This document shows positions 17,624 through 26,832 of a stretch of DNA of 64,000 bases, piece by piece. The DNA lies in contig CALLKI010000009.1 of NCBI GenBank assembly GCA_938008415.1, forward strand, positions 41,550 through 105,549, given 5' to 3'. The position numbers were made by a program, and so were the translations under genes. The notes below the pieces were generated by a model. The model saw nothing but the letters and a program-made list of their open reading frames with translations, had not been told where the DNA came from and searched no databases. Position 1 is the stretch's first letter. Each line of letters begins with the position of its first letter. The DNA is from an uncultured Luteimonas sp. (GTDB lineage: Bacteria; Pseudomonadota; Gammaproteobacteria; Xanthomonadales; Xanthomonadaceae).

Positions 17624-19087
17624 TCAGTTCTGGCGTGCGTCCGCGGTTGGCGCGTCGCCCGTCGCCTTTCGGGCGAGCAGGGCGACCACCAGGACCAGGA
17701 TCGAGGCGAGCAGGAGCGTGCGCCCGAATGCCGCATGGAGCGCCCCGGGATGCGGCGTGCCCGCGGCGAGCGGCTGAAGGAACACGATCCCGGCGCCGAT
17801 CGTGCCCAGCGCGTAACCAAGCTCGAAGCTGGTGTTGAGCAGTCCCGAGGCGGAACCGACCTCATGTCCGTCCACGTCCTGCACGCTCATGTAGTTGATG
17901 CCGGGTTGCACGAAGCCCATGCCGATCCCCGCCAGCAGGACGCCCGGCAGCAGCCGGCGCAGGTCGTCGTCCGGAGCAGGCAACGCGACCGCTGCGGCCA
18001 GCACGGCATATCCGAGCAGCAGCAGCAGGCTCCCCAGCAGGACCAGCCGCGACCCGTGCCGCGCGACGAGATGGCCCGCGCATGCCGCGGTCACCGAGAA
18101 TCCGAGTGCGAGCGGAGCGAACAGGAGCCCGGAGGCAAGTGCGGAGCGCCCGAATCCTTCCTGGACGAGCAACGGCAGGGCAAGGAAGAGCGCAGCATTG
18201 TTGCCGTAGAAGGCCAGCGCCATCAGGTTGCCGCGGACGAATCCGGCCTTGCCGAAGAGTGTCGGCGCGATCAGGGGCGCCAACCCCCGTTGCGCCCGCA
18301 TGCGCTGCCAGCGGAAGAAGGCCCACAACGCCACCGGGGAGCCGGCGATGCAAGCCCAGGTCCATGCGGGCCAGCCCCGTTCCGCGCCGAAGGTCAACGG
18401 CGCGACGAGCAGGGCAAGCGCGCCGGTCAACAGCAGGACGCCGGCAGGATCCAGCGGTTGCCGATGGCCGGCAGGCGCCCGGCTCTCGGGAACCCAACGG
18501 CTCGACGCGACGAGCGCCGCCAGACCGACGGGCACGTTGACCAGGAACACCGCCCGCCAGCCGAGCCCGAACAGGTCCAGTGCCAGCAATGCGCCTCCCG
18601 CGAGCTGCGCACCGGTGGCCGCGACACCCGAGACGAATGCGAACGCGCCGAATGCCCGGCCGCGCGCCTCGTCGTCGAATCCCACCTGGATGATCGAGAA
18701 GACCTGCGGCATGAGCAGCCCCGCGGCAAGCCCCTGCACGGCCCTGGCCGCGATCAGCACCCGGGGCCCCGCGGCAAGGCTCGCGGCGAGCGAGCTTGCC
18801 GTGAACAGCAGGAGGCCTGCCCGGAAGATCCTCCTGCGCCCGTGCAGGTCGCCGAGCCTCCCGCCGGTGACCAGGGTGAGCCCGAAGGCCAGGTTGTAAG
18901 CGGCCAGGACGAGCTGGATGTCCGCCGCGCCCGTCCCGAGATCCGCGCGGATCGCCGGCGCCGCGACGACAACGATGAAGACGTCAAGAATGGTCATGAA
19001 GGCCGCCGAAAGGATGACGGCCAACCCGCGCCACGGGTTCGCCATGCCCACCCCTGCCATCCTGTCCACCGCCGCCACGGTCTCCAT
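17624..19087 (-). CDS. MFS transporter, DHA2 (14-TM, EmrB/QacA-like) drug efflux
   Basis: 487-residue inner-membrane proton antiporter of the DHA2 type. Motif A appears as GGRLGDLHGRRR after TM2, motif C-like GSASGLLNTSFELGYALG late in the protein, and TM1 carries the typical LDVFIVVVAAPAIR. About 14 hydrophobic segments are readable. The ATG at 19087 has GGGAGG 6 nt upstream, which rules out the longer frame beginning at 19150. It faces an MmyB-type regulator across 106 bp, a usual arrangement in which the regulator controls the pump. Substrate unknown. Confidence 0.9.
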   Translation of the reverse strand: METVAAVDRMAGVGMANPWRGLAVILSAAFMTILDVFIVVVAAPAIRADLGTGAADIQLVLAAYNLAFGLTLVTGGRLGDLHGRRRIFRAGLLLFTASSLAASLAAGPRVLIAARAVQGLAAGLLMPQVFSIIQVGFDDEARGRAFGAFAFVSGVAATGAQLAGGALLALDLFGLGWRAVFLVNVPVGLAALVASSRWVPESRAPAGHRQPLDPAGVLLLTGALALLVAPLTFGAERGWPAWTWACIAGSPVALWAFFRWQRMRAQRGLAPLIAPTLFGKAGFVRGNLMALAFYGNNAALFLALPLLVQEGFGRSALASGLLFAPLALGFSVTAACAGHLVARHGSRLVLLGSLLLLLGYAVLAAAVALPAPDDDLRRLLPGVLLAGIGMGFVQPGINYMSVQDVDGHEVGSASGLLNTSFELGYALGTIGAGIVFLQPLAAGTPHPGALHAAFGRTLLLASILVLVVALLARKATGDAPTADARQN

Positions 19088-19193
19088 CGCATTCCTCCCG
19101 GTCGTTCGCGCCGGGAGAGATACACTCGTGCGCAGGATGGAGTAAGGCATTGCCTGTCAGGGGATGAGCACTTCCCCCATCGGGAACAACGCG

Positions 19194-20039
19194 ATGTCAC
19201 GCGCGGACCGCCGGCAGGAACTGGCCCGCTTCCTCAGGGACCGGCGGATGCGGCTGCGTCCCGAGGATGTCGGGCTGCCCCGGGGGCCCCGCCGCCGGAC
19301 ACCCGGGCTTCGGCGCGAGGAGGTGGCCCAGCTCGCGGGGATCTCGGTGGAGTGGTACCGCTGGCTGGAACAGGCGCGGAACATCCGGGCGTCGGCACAG
19401 ACGCTGCTGCAGATCGGGCATGCGCTGCGCCTGGAACCTGCCGAGGTGCAGTATCTCCTGCTGCTTTCAGGGCACGCTCCGGCCAGTCATCCCCCTGCCC
19501 GGGGCACACCGGCCATCAGCGCACGGTTGCAGCACGTCCTGGATGAACTCCTGCCCTGCCCCGCATACATCCACGGCAGGCGCTGGGATGTCCTTGCGTG
19601 GAACGAAGCGGCCAGCCTCGTGTTCGGCGACTTCGCCGCACGCGACGGCATCGAACGCAATTGCCTCCACATGGGTCTGTTGGGCCCGTTGCGCGACATG
19701 ATTCCCGGGTGGGAGGACCATGCCAGGGGGCTGGTCGCCGCGTTCCGCAACGACTACGCCCGCCATCGTGGCGAACCGTGGTTCGACGAACTGGTCTCCG
19801 TCCTCCTGCGGGAAAGCCCCGAATTCGCGCACTGGTGGACCGAGCCGGAAGTCCGCGGCTGGCGCGACGGCCCGAAGATCCTCCGCCACCCGGAACTGGG
19901 CGAACTTGCTTTCGAGCAATGCGGTTTCGACCTTGCCGACGAGCGCCTCGCCAGCCTGCGACTGGTGATCATGCTCCCGGCCGGCGGGACGGATACCCGC
20001 GAACGGCTTTCATCCGCCCTCCGGGCCGTCCCGCCTTGA
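19194..20039 (+). CDS. XRE-type regulator with MmyB-like ligand-binding domain
   Basis: 281-residue cytoplasmic regulator. The N-terminal helix-turn-helix (RRQELARFLRDRRMRL...REEVAQLAGISVEWYRWLEQ) has the RRTPGLRREEVA signature of this family; the C-terminal two-thirds is the MmyB-like PAS-type domain (WDVLAWNEAASLVFGDF ... FDELVSVLLRESPEF) that binds fatty-acid-like ligands in studied relatives. ATG 19194 has GGGAA 7 nt upstream; the ATG at 19164 directly abuts a GGGG and is less likely. Divergent from the MFS pump, which is its probable target. Confidence 0.88.
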   Translation: MSRADRRQELARFLRDRRMRLRPEDVGLPRGPRRRTPGLRREEVAQLAGISVEWYRWLEQARNIRASAQTLLQIGHALRLEPAEVQYLLLLSGHAPASHPPARGTPAISARLQHVLDELLPCPAYIHGRRWDVLAWNEAASLVFGDFAARDGIERNCLHMGLLGPLRDMIPGWEDHARGLVAAFRNDYARHRGEPWFDELVSVLLRESPEFAHWWTEPEVRGWRDGPKILRHPELGELAFEQCGFDLADERLASLRLVIMLPAGGTDTRERLSSALRAVPP

Positions 20040-20057
20040 CTGCCGCCGCGCGCGGAT

Positions 20058-21008
20058 TCAGTCCAGGACGATCCCCGGGTACCAGCCGCTTTCGGCAAGG
20101 AAGGCCTCCGGGTCGTCCATCTCCAGGATGCGCGCCAGCGCCTTCCGCTTGTCCTCCGCCTTCCGGTAGTACGCCTTGACGATGCGGTAGCCGACCCAGT
20201 ACCCGAGGTCATACGGCTCGTCAGACCCTTCCCGGTAGTTGTCGGTCCATTTCGACAGGTCGGTGCCATGCATGTCCTGCGCGAAGGCGGTCTCGATCTC
20301 CAGCTCGCGTCCACGCGTCCATCCGGCATGGCGCCAGTTGCCCACGCCACCGGCCACCAGTTCCGCGACGAATTCCGCCGCCCCTTCCATCAGCGCGCGG
20401 CGCAGCAGCGTCGCCCGTGGATCCCCCGGTTCCGGCATGTCGCGCGCGGCCACCTGCTGGGTATGCACGTACTCGTGCGCGATCACGTACACGAACCGGT
20501 CCTCGAGGTCGGGATGCATGAAGTCGGCGGCGCACAGCGCCTCCAGCCCGATCGTCGCGCCGGATGGCGTCACGATGCCGACCGGGCGCCCGCGCCCGAT
20601 CACGATGGTCACCGGCGGATACGCCGCCGCCGGATACATCGCCGACAGCTTCGCCAGTGCGTCCGACAGCCGCCGTTTCGCGGCCGGCAGCACGTCGAGG
20701 CAACGGCGCGCGTCCTCGTACAGCCCGGGCTGCTCGCGCATGCGCCCGGCGATCCTGTCCGCGGTCACGCTCCGCAGCTGCACGAACTCCCGGAGTCCCG
20801 GGCTGCCCTGCGCCAGGTATTCCTTCTCGAGCAGTTCCGCGGTCAGCCGGCCGTGGTGCGCATCGTAAAGCCTGTAGAAGCGCGTGACGTCCTCGGTCAC
20901 GATCCGGGGCTCCACGGCATGTGCGGGCACCATGGCCAGCAGGCACGCCAGCAGGACGCACCAGTGGCGGAATCCACGGAGGGAAGCCTGCGAACGTTGC
21001 ATCGCCAT
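20058..21008 (-). CDS. exported DUF2268-type putative Zn-dependent peptidase
   Basis: 316-residue exported protein. Signal peptide 1-31 (basic MAMQRSQASLRGFRHW, hydrophobic core, cleavage after AHA). Zinc motif HEYVH at 178-182 with a downstream acidic EGAAEFVAEL that could supply the third ligand, as in DUF2268 predicted proteases. The middle segment VTIVIGRGRPVGIVTPSG is also typical. The substrate is unknown. GGAAG lies 5 nt before the ATG at 21008; a second ATG at 21002 is possible. It is tail-to-tail with the MmyB-type regulator and lies downstream of the pgm gene. Confidence 0.75.
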   Translation of the reverse strand: MAMQRSQASLRGFRHWCVLLACLLAMVPAHAVEPRIVTEDVTRFYRLYDAHHGRLTAELLEKEYLAQGSPGLREFVQLRSVTADRIAGRMREQPGLYEDARRCLDVLPAAKRRLSDALAKLSAMYPAAAYPPVTIVIGRGRPVGIVTPSGATIGLEALCAADFMHPDLEDRFVYVIAHEYVHTQQVAARDMPEPGDPRATLLRRALMEGAAEFVAELVAGGVGNWRHAGWTRGRELEIETAFAQDMHGTDLSKWTDNYREGSDEPYDLGYWVGYRIVKAYYRKAEDKRKALARILEMDDPEAFLAESGWYPGIVLD

Positions 21009-21106
21009 CACCACTTCCACGGCTCCGGCCGGTGATGATAGCGGACCTGCGACCGGGCCTGCCGCGTGCAACGGCAAGGCCGGTCGCGGGGCGGGTGGCC
21101 GCGCGC

Positions 21107-23443
21107 TCAGAACGGCAGCTGCAGCTCCGGCTCGAGCGAGAGCAGCTGCGCGCGGAACTCCGCCTGGATGCGGGCCAGCGCCTCCTCGTTGTCGGCGTCG
21201 AAGCGCAGCACCAGCACCGGCGTGGTGTTGGACGCGCGCACCAGGCCCCAGCCGTCGTTCCAGTCCACGCGCAGGCCGTCGATGGTGGACAGGCGCGCGC
21301 CCTCGAAGCTGGCGTGCGCGCGGAAGCGCTCGACGAAGCCGTGCGGGTCGCCGCCCGGCGCCTGCACCTTGATCTCCGGCGTGGACACGCCGGCCGGCAG
21401 GGCGTTGAGCACCTCGCTGGGCTCCCTGGCGTCGAGCGAGAGGATCTCGAGCAGGCGCGCGGCGGCGTAGATGCCGTCGTCGAAGCCGTACCAGCGCTCG
21501 GCGAAGAAGAAGTGGCCGCTCATCTCGCCGGCCAGCTCGGCCTCGACCTCGCGCATCTTGGCCTTGATCAGCGAGTGGCCGGTCTTCCACATCAGCGGGC
21601 TGCCGCCGTGGCGCAGGATGTGGCCGGCGAGGCGGCCGGTGGACTTGACGTCGTACAGGATCACCGCGCCCGGGTTGCGGTCGAGCACGTCGGCCGCGAA
21701 CAGCATGAGCAGGCGGTCGGGGAAGATGTTCTGGCCGTCCTTCGTGACCACGCCGAGGCGGTCGCCATCGCCGTCGAAGGCGACGCCCAGGTCGGCGTCG
21801 AAGCGCTGCACGGTGTCGATCAGGTCGGCGAGGTTGTGCGGCTCGCTCGGGTCGGGATGGTGGTTGGGGAAGGTGCCGTCGATCTCGCAGAACAGCGGCA
21901 CCACGTCGGCGCCGATGGCCTCGAGCACGCGCGGGCCGATCTCGCCGGCCACGCCGTTGCCGGCGTCCACCACCACCTTGAGCGGGCGCGCGAGCTGGAC
22001 GTCGTCGGCGATGCGCCTGACGTAGTCATCGGAGATGTCGCGCTGGTCGAGCCCGCCGGGCGCCGGCGCCACGTACAGGCGGTCCTCGGCGATGCACCGG
22101 TGCAGGTCGGCGATGGCCTCGCCCGAGAGCGTCTCGCCGCCGACCATGATCTTGAAGCCGTTGTAGTCCGGCGGGTTGTGGCTGCCGGTGACCGAGATGC
22201 AGCAGCCGGTGCGCAGGTGGTAGGCGCCGAAATAGGTCACCGGCGTGGGCACCATGCCGATGTCGATGACGTTGCGCCCGGCCTTGCGCAGGCCCTGGAC
22301 GAGGCCGGCGACGAGGTCCGGGCCGGACAGGCGGCCGTCGCGGCCGACCACGATGTCGGTCAGGTCCTGCTCGCGCATCAGCGAGCCGATGGCCAGGCCG
22401 ATGAGTTCGGCCACGCCGGCGTCGAGCGTCTGCCCGACGATGCCGCGGATGTCGTAGGCGCGGAAGATGCCGCGGTCGATCGGCACCGGCGCCGGGCGCG
22501 CGTCGGCCTCGCGGGCCTTCGCGGCCACGGCCTCCTGCGCGGCATCCGGCTGCGCCTCCTGCGGCGCGGCGCCCAGCGCTTCCTCCAGGGTCAGCGCCGG
22601 GCCTTCGTCCGCCGCGCCCGCCTCGTGCACCAGACGCGTGGGCAGCCAGCGCCAGACGAGGTAGGCCAGCAGCAGGAGCAGCCCCGTGACCACGAACAGC
22701 GGGATGCCGGACAGGCCGAACGGCGGCCGGCCGACATGCGGCACGGCGGCGGCCACGCGCAGCATGGTGCCGGGCACGGCCACGGCCATGCGTTCCGCGG
22801 CCTCGGCCTGTTCCGTGTCGCCGCGCTCGAGCACGGTGTAGGCGCCCTGGCGCACGGCCACGTAGGTGCTCCCGTCCATCGGCAGGTCGGCGAGCTGCGC
22901 CGTGAGCCAGTCCAGCGGCATGCGGGCGTAGGCCACGCCCGCGAGGGCGTCGCCATGCCTGGCCGGCGCGGCGATGCCGATCGCCTCGCCGTTGCCGTCG
23001 CGGATCACCGCGACCGCGGGCTTGTCGTCGACCAGCGCGGCTTCCAGCACCGCCAGCCGGCCGTATCCGGATTGCGGCAGTCCGCGGTAGGCCGCGTCAA
23101 GGTCCGCCGGCAGGATCTCGGCATGTTCCAGCTGCGGCCAGTCCGCGGCCAGCGCCTTGCCGGCCGCGTCCAGGTCGCCGGCGGCGAGCGCGGCCTGCAC
23201 CTCTTCGGACTGCAGCCGCTGCTCGAGCCGCTTGGTCTCGCCCCCGAGCATGGAGCTGGCGATCTGGACCATGGCGTCGCGCGTGGACGTGACACTGTCG
23301 CGCCGCACGCTGTCCTGCATCTGCTTCCAGCCGTTCCACGCCAGCCAGACCGCGAACAGCGCCATCAACGCCGCGATGAAGGGCAGCAGCGGGCGCAGCC
23401 GTGCCGCGTGCTGGCGCACCTTGTGCGGTTCGTTTCCGGACAT
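21107..23443 (-). CDS. phosphomannomutase/phosphoglucomutase with membrane-anchored N-terminal region
   Basis: 778-residue protein in two parts. Residues 1-270 hold a transmembrane helix (about 17-36), an extracytoplasmic stretch of about 210 residues and a second helix (about 248-266). The cytoplasmic part from about 325 is a full alpha-D-phosphohexomutase: phosphoserine loop TGSHNPP with Ser421, metal loop DGDGDR (557-562), sugar-binding GEMSGH and C-terminal RASNTTP. It interconverts mannose or glucose 6- and 1-phosphates for exopolysaccharide and LPS sugars. Functionally XanA/AlgC-like. ATG 23443 has AAGGGG 9 nt upstream; 23452 has none at proper spacing. Confidence 0.92.
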   Translation of the reverse strand: MSGNEPHKVRQHAARLRPLLPFIAALMALFAVWLAWNGWKQMQDSVRRDSVTSTRDAMVQIASSMLGGETKRLEQRLQSEEVQAALAAGDLDAAGKALAADWPQLEHAEILPADLDAAYRGLPQSGYGRLAVLEAALVDDKPAVAVIRDGNGEAIGIAAPARHGDALAGVAYARMPLDWLTAQLADLPMDGSTYVAVRQGAYTVLERGDTEQAEAAERMAVAVPGTMLRVAAAVPHVGRPPFGLSGIPLFVVTGLLLLLAYLVWRWLPTRLVHEAGAADEGPALTLEEALGAAPQEAQPDAAQEAVAAKAREADARPAPVPIDRGIFRAYDIRGIVGQTLDAGVAELIGLAIGSLMREQDLTDIVVGRDGRLSGPDLVAGLVQGLRKAGRNVIDIGMVPTPVTYFGAYHLRTGCCISVTGSHNPPDYNGFKIMVGGETLSGEAIADLHRCIAEDRLYVAPAPGGLDQRDISDDYVRRIADDVQLARPLKVVVDAGNGVAGEIGPRVLEAIGADVVPLFCEIDGTFPNHHPDPSEPHNLADLIDTVQRFDADLGVAFDGDGDRLGVVTKDGQNIFPDRLLMLFAADVLDRNPGAVILYDVKSTGRLAGHILRHGGSPLMWKTGHSLIKAKMREVEAELAGEMSGHFFFAERWYGFDDGIYAAARLLEILSLDAREPSEVLNALPAGVSTPEIKVQAPGGDPHGFVERFRAHASFEGARLSTIDGLRVDWNDGWGLVRASNTTPVLVLRFDADNEEALARIQAEFRAQLLSLEPELQLPF

Positions 23444-23459
23444 GTCTGTCATCCCCTTG

Positions 23460-23918
23460 TCAGCGCACGCCGGTGTGGCCGAAGCCACCCTCGCCGCGCG
23501 CGCTCTCCCCGAAAGTATCCACGACCTGCAACGTGGCCTGCACGACCGGGAGCAGGACCAGCTGGGCGATCCGGTCGCCCGGCTCGATCCGGAACGCCTC
23601 GCGGCCGCGGTTCCAGACGCTGATCATGAGCGGACCCTGGTAGTCGGAGTCGATCAGGCCGGTGCCATTGCCCAGCACGATGCCGTGGCGGTGGCCCAGC
23701 CCGGACCGCGGCAGCACCACCGCGCACAGCCCGGGATCGGCGATGTGGATCGCCAGCCCGGACGGCACCAGCGCGGTATCGCCCGGCTGCAGTTCCAGCG
23801 GCGCCTCCAGCGCGGCGCGCAGGTCCATGCCGGCGCTGCCCCCGGTGGCGTAGGCGGGCAACGGCCACTGCGCGCCGAAGCGCGGGTCGAGCACCTTCAC
23901 CTGCAGGACGTGCTTCAT
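23460..23918 (-). CDS. dut: dUTP diphosphatase
   Basis: Homotrimeric dUTPase of 152 residues that hydrolyses dUTP to dUMP. All five motifs are present: [40 protein letters not shown] and the C-terminal GEGGFGHTG. The start overlaps the coaB stop by 4 bp (ATGA at 23915-23918), and pgm begins 16 bp after its stop, so coaC-coaB-dut-pgm reads as one operon, as in many gammaproteobacteria (coaBC-dut-algC). Confidence 0.97.
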   Translation of the reverse strand: MKHVLQVKVLDPRFGAQWPLPAYATGGSAGMDLRAALEAPLELQPGDTALVPSGLAIHIADPGLCAVVLPRSGLGHRHGIVLGNGTGLIDSDYQGPLMISVWNRGREAFRIEPGDRIAQLVLLPVVQATLQVVDTFGESARGEGGFGHTGVR

Positions 23919-24574
23919 GCGCGCAGCCTCTCCGCGACGAGCGCGACCAGCTGCCGCGCGATTCCGGTCTTCGGCCCCGGGCCAAGGCGGCGCCCGCCGC
24001 CGTGCCAGTACACGTCCAGCATGTTGTCCTCGCTCTCGAAGCCGCTGCCGGCGACGCCGACGCGGTTGGCCGCGACCATGTCCACCTTCTTCGCCTCGAG
24101 CTTGCCGCGCGCGTAGCGCTCGACGTCGTGCGTCTCGGCGGCGAAGCCCACCACCACCGCCGGGCGCCGCGGGTGCGAGGCCACCGCCGCGAGCACGTCG
24201 CGCGTGCGCACCAGCTCCAGCACCAGGGTGTCGCTGCCGGGCGTCTTCTTGATCTTGTGCCCGGACACCTCGCGCGGGGTGAAGTCGGCCACCGCGGCGG
24301 CACCGATGTACACGTCCGCCGGCAGCGCGCCGAGCACCGCGTCGTACATCTGCGCGGCCGAACGCACGTCCACGCGCTGGATGCCTTCGGGCGTGGGCAG
24401 GTGCACGGGCCCCGCGACCAGCACCACCTCGGCGCCCGCCTCGCGCGCGGCCTGCGCGACCGCGAAGCCCATGCGTCCGCTGCTGCGGTTGCCAAGGAAG
24501 CGCACGGGGTCGATGTCCTCGTAGGTCGGACCCGCGCTGACCACCACGCGCCTGCCGGCCAGCATCGCGCTCAT
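23915..24574 (-). CDS. coaB: phosphopantothenate-cysteine ligase (stand-alone CoaB)
   Basis: Ligates cysteine to 4'-phosphopantothenate using a nucleotide triphosphate, in coenzyme A synthesis. 219 residues, equal to the CoaB half of E. coli CoaBC (residues 191-406). The signature [23 protein letters not shown] (about 14-36; Asn29), AAAVADFTP (92-100) and the lysine patch KIKK (107-110) are intact. It is normally fused behind CoaC; here it is a separate frame whose ATG overlaps the coaC stop as ATGA (24571-24574). It is therefore probably made by translational coupling. A one-base indel in an ancestral fusion would give exactly this arrangement. Confidence 0.93.
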   Translation of the reverse strand: MSAMLAGRRVVVSAGPTYEDIDPVRFLGNRSSGRMGFAVAQAAREAGAEVVLVAGPVHLPTPEGIQRVDVRSAAQMYDAVLGALPADVYIGAAAVADFTPREVSGHKIKKTPGSDTLVLELVRTRDVLAAVASHPRRPAVVVGFAAETHDVERYARGKLEAKKVDMVAANRVGVAGSGFESEDNMLDVYWHGGGRRLGPGPKTGIARQLVALVAERLRA

Positions 24575-25143
24575 CCCGGCAGCGCCGCCACGATGTCAGC
24601 CGGCTCGGCGAGGCGGCCGGGTCCCGATTCGCCTTCGGCCAGGGGCCCGTCCTCCGGGCCGATGATCTGCGCACCGCGCTCGCGCAGCAGCGCGACGTTG
24701 GCCTGCGTGGCCGGGTGCAGCCACATGCGGTGGTTCATCGCCGGGCACAGGGTCAGCGGCGCGGTCGTCGCCAGGCACAGCGTGCTGACCAGGTCGTCGG
24801 CGAAGCCGTGCGCCAGCTTGGCCAGCATGTTGGCGGTGGCCGGGGCGACCACGATCCGGTCGGCCCAGCGCGCCAGCTCGATGTGGCCCATCGCCGCCTC
24901 GGCGGCCGGGTCCCACAGCGAGGTGCGCACCGGCTGCCCCGACAGCGCCTGGAAGGTCTGCGCGCCGACGAAGCGCTGCGCGTTCTCGGTCATCGCCACC
25001 CGCACCCCGGCGCCGGCATCACGCAGGCGGCGCACCAGGTCGGCCGCCTTGTACGCGGCGATGCCACCGCACACGCACAGCAGGATGCGCCGCCCTTCCA
25101 GGCGCCGCGCCGTACCGCTTGTAGGTGGAGTCCGACCCGCCAT
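24571..25143 (-). CDS. coaC: phosphopantothenoylcysteine decarboxylase (stand-alone CoaC)
   Basis: FMN-dependent decarboxylase giving 4'-phosphopantetheine. 190 residues, the length of the CoaC half of fused CoaBC. The catalytic His is His87 (MGHIEL), the FMN/substrate motifs PATANMLAK (101-109) and PAMNHRMW (134-141) are present. The flap motif, ACGD/E in E. coli with Cys158, reads [10 protein letters not shown] here: Glu170 stands in the Cys position. Some families lack this Cys, so activity is not excluded. First gene of the coaC-coaB-dut-pgm run; divergent from radC across 73 bp. Confidence 0.92.
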   Translation of the reverse strand: MAGRTPPTSGTARRLEGRRILLCVCGGIAAYKAADLVRRLRDAGAGVRVAMTENAQRFVGAQTFQALSGQPVRTSLWDPAAEAAMGHIELARWADRIVVAPATANMLAKLAHGFADDLVSTLCLATTAPLTLCPAMNHRMWLHPATQANVALLRERGAQIIGPEDGPLAEGESGPGRLAEPADIVAALPG

Positions 25144-25204
25144 TCGGGCAACAGCTTACCCGATGGCGCGGCGGGTCCCGGCGGCGCGCCCGGGCCGGGC
25201 GCGC

Positions 25205-25210
25205 TGGAAT
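25205..25210 (+). promoter_or_regulatory. -10-like TGGAAT before radC
   Basis: TGGAAT ends 6 nt before the ATG at 25217, with no ribosome-binding site between. This supports 25217 as a leaderless start over the internal ATG at 25244. Confidence 0.4.
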
Positions 25211-25216
25211 GCGGGC

Positions 25217-25918
25217 ATGCAGACATCCCTTCCCCGGACCGCCATGCACATCCGCGAATGGCCCTTGCATGAACGCCCCCGCGAGAAGCTGGTGCTGCGC
25301 GGCGCCTCCGCGCTCTCGGACGCCGAGCTGCTGGCCATCTTCCTCGGCTCGGGCCTGCGCGGGATGGACGCCGTCGCCACCGCGCGCCGCCTGCTGGCGG
25401 AGCACGGGCCGCTGCGCCGGCTGCTGGAGATGGCACCCGCGGAACTGGCGCGCCTGCCCGGCATCGGCCCGGCGCGCGCCAGCCGGCTGGCCGCCGCGCT
25501 GGAGCTGTGCAACCGCTACCTGGCCGCGGGGCTGGAACGCGGCGAGGCGCTGACCGACCCGGCCAGCGCCGGCCGCTACTTCGCGCAACGCCTGCGCGCC
25601 CACCCGAACGAGGTGTTCGCGGTGCTGTTCCTCGACACCCGCCACCGCGCGATCGCGTTCGAGGAACTGTTCCGCGGCACCGTGGACGGCGCCGAGGTGC
25701 ACCCGCGCGAGGTGGTGCGGCGCGCCCTGGCCCACAACGCCGCGGCGGTGATCGTCGGCCACAACCACCCCAGCGGGAACCCGGAGCCCAGCGCCGCCGA
25801 TCGCGCGGTGACCGCGCGACTGAAGCAGTCGCTGTCGCTGGTGGACATCCGCCTGCTCGACCACTTCGTGGTCGGCGACGGCCCGCCGGTGTCGCTGGCC
25901 GCGCGCGGGTGGGTCTGA
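25217..25918 (+). CDS. radC: RadC-family JAB/MPN-domain protein
   Basis: 233-residue cytoplasmic protein. Residues about 10-90 form the helix-hairpin-helix-like UPF0758 N-terminal region ([39 protein letters not shown]). The C-terminal JAMM metallo-domain has the ligand motif [14 protein letters not shown]. Despite the name, a DNA-repair role is not established. If translation begins at the ATG at 25244 the product loses nine residues; relatives usually begin near there, so the start is uncertain. Divergent from coaC. Confidence 0.93.
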   Translation: MQTSLPRTAMHIREWPLHERPREKLVLRGASALSDAELLAIFLGSGLRGMDAVATARRLLAEHGPLRRLLEMAPAELARLPGIGPARASRLAAALELCNRYLAAGLERGEALTDPASAGRYFAQRLRAHPNEVFAVLFLDTRHRAIAFEELFRGTVDGAEVHPREVVRRALAHNAAAVIVGHNHPSGNPEPSAADRAVTARLKQSLSLVDIRLLDHFVVGDGPPVSLAARGWV

Positions 25919-25955
25919 CCGCCCTCTCCCACGCGCACGGTCCCCGCCCGCCGCG

Positions 25956-25985
25956 CCCCCTTGCGGGGGAAGGCCTGGAGGGGGG
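25956..25985. repeat. xanthomonad-type intergenic hairpin repeat, copy 2
   Basis: CGCCCCCTTGCGGGGGAAGG followed by CCTGGAGGGGG. Its reverse complement matches the core CCAG-CC-TCCCCCGC of the copy at 5331-5380. It lies between convergent radC and the GST gene and may end or stabilise both transcripts. Confidence 0.5.
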
Positions 25986-25997
25986 ATGGTGCAGGGC

Positions 25998-26714
25998 TCA
26001 GGCTCCGGGGCGCGCTTCCGCCAGTGCCTCGGCCAACGGGATCATCCGGACCATGGCGTGGCCGGCGGGAAGCGGCGCGCCGTCCTCGACCGCCTGCGCG
26101 AAGCGCACCGCCGGATCGGTATGCTCCAGCCGGCGTCGCAGGGCGCGGATCCGCGGATAGCGTTCCGGGTCGATGGCGCCGTGGAACTCGGCCCAGCGCG
26201 CCACGCCCACGAATACCGCGTCGGCAAGGGTCGGCCTGTCGCCCATCAGGTACGGGCTGTCGTCGAGCATCGCCTCGAGCTTTCCATGGCGCTCGACCAC
26301 GGCCTGCCTGCCCTGTTCGCGCAGGAACGCACGCGCATCCTCCGGCATGCCCTGTGCCTCCATCGCGACCCAGTAGGGCGTGAACGCGCCGGTGAAGCCG
26401 CTGTTGAGGAACGCCATCAACTGCCACATCCGTTCACTCTCGCGGCTGCCGGGGGCGAAGCTGACGCGGCGCGCGTGGTCGCGGTGCTCGATCCAGCGTG
26501 CGATCGCCAGGGTCTCGGTCAGCACACTGCCGTCCTCGCGGATCAGCACGGGCGTTTCGCGGCGACCGTTCACGCGACCGTACTCCTCGGTGGTCATCTC
26601 CGCCGGCATCTCCACGCGTGCCAGGCGGTAGGGCTGGCCCAGCCATTCGAACGCGGCAACGAGTCCCAGCGAACTGCCGAGCGGATAGCCGGTGAGCAGG
26701 ATCGGGGTCGACAT
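25998..26714 (-). CDS. glutathione S-transferase family protein
   Basis: 238-residue GST-fold protein. The thioredoxin-like N-terminal domain includes the cis-Pro/glutathione-binding segment GRRETPVLIREDGSVLTETLAIARWIE (about 55-81); the helical C-terminal domain has GDRPTLADAVFVGVARWAE with the conserved capping-box Asp. The substrate is unknown. AAGGAGGAG lies 6-9 nt before the ATG at 26714. Divergent from a LysR regulator 118 bp away, which probably controls it. Confidence 0.88.
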   Translation of the reverse strand: MSTPILLTGYPLGSSLGLVAAFEWLGQPYRLARVEMPAEMTTEEYGRVNGRRETPVLIREDGSVLTETLAIARWIEHRDHARRVSFAPGSRESERMWQLMAFLNSGFTGAFTPYWVAMEAQGMPEDARAFLREQGRQAVVERHGKLEAMLDDSPYLMGDRPTLADAVFVGVARWAEFHGAIDPERYPRIRALRRRLEHTDPAVRFAQAVEDGAPLPAGHAMVRMIPLAEALAEARPGA

Positions 26715-26768
26715 CGGGATCTCCTCCTTGGGACAGGCTTGGGGGGTCAAGGATCCCTATCGTTATTT

Positions 26769-26816
26769 CGTGGACTTTCCAGGAGAAGACGGCTATACGG
26801 ATACCAGTCGTCCACG
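26769..26816. promoter_or_regulatory. inverted repeat in the GST/LysR intergenic region
   Basis: CGTGGAC (26769-26775) and GTCCACG (26810-26816) form a perfect 7-bp inverted repeat in the AT-richer 118-bp gap. It is a candidate binding site for the LysR protein encoded next to it, inferred from position. Confidence 0.4.
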
Positions 26817-26832
26817 TTTTGGAAACATTGCC

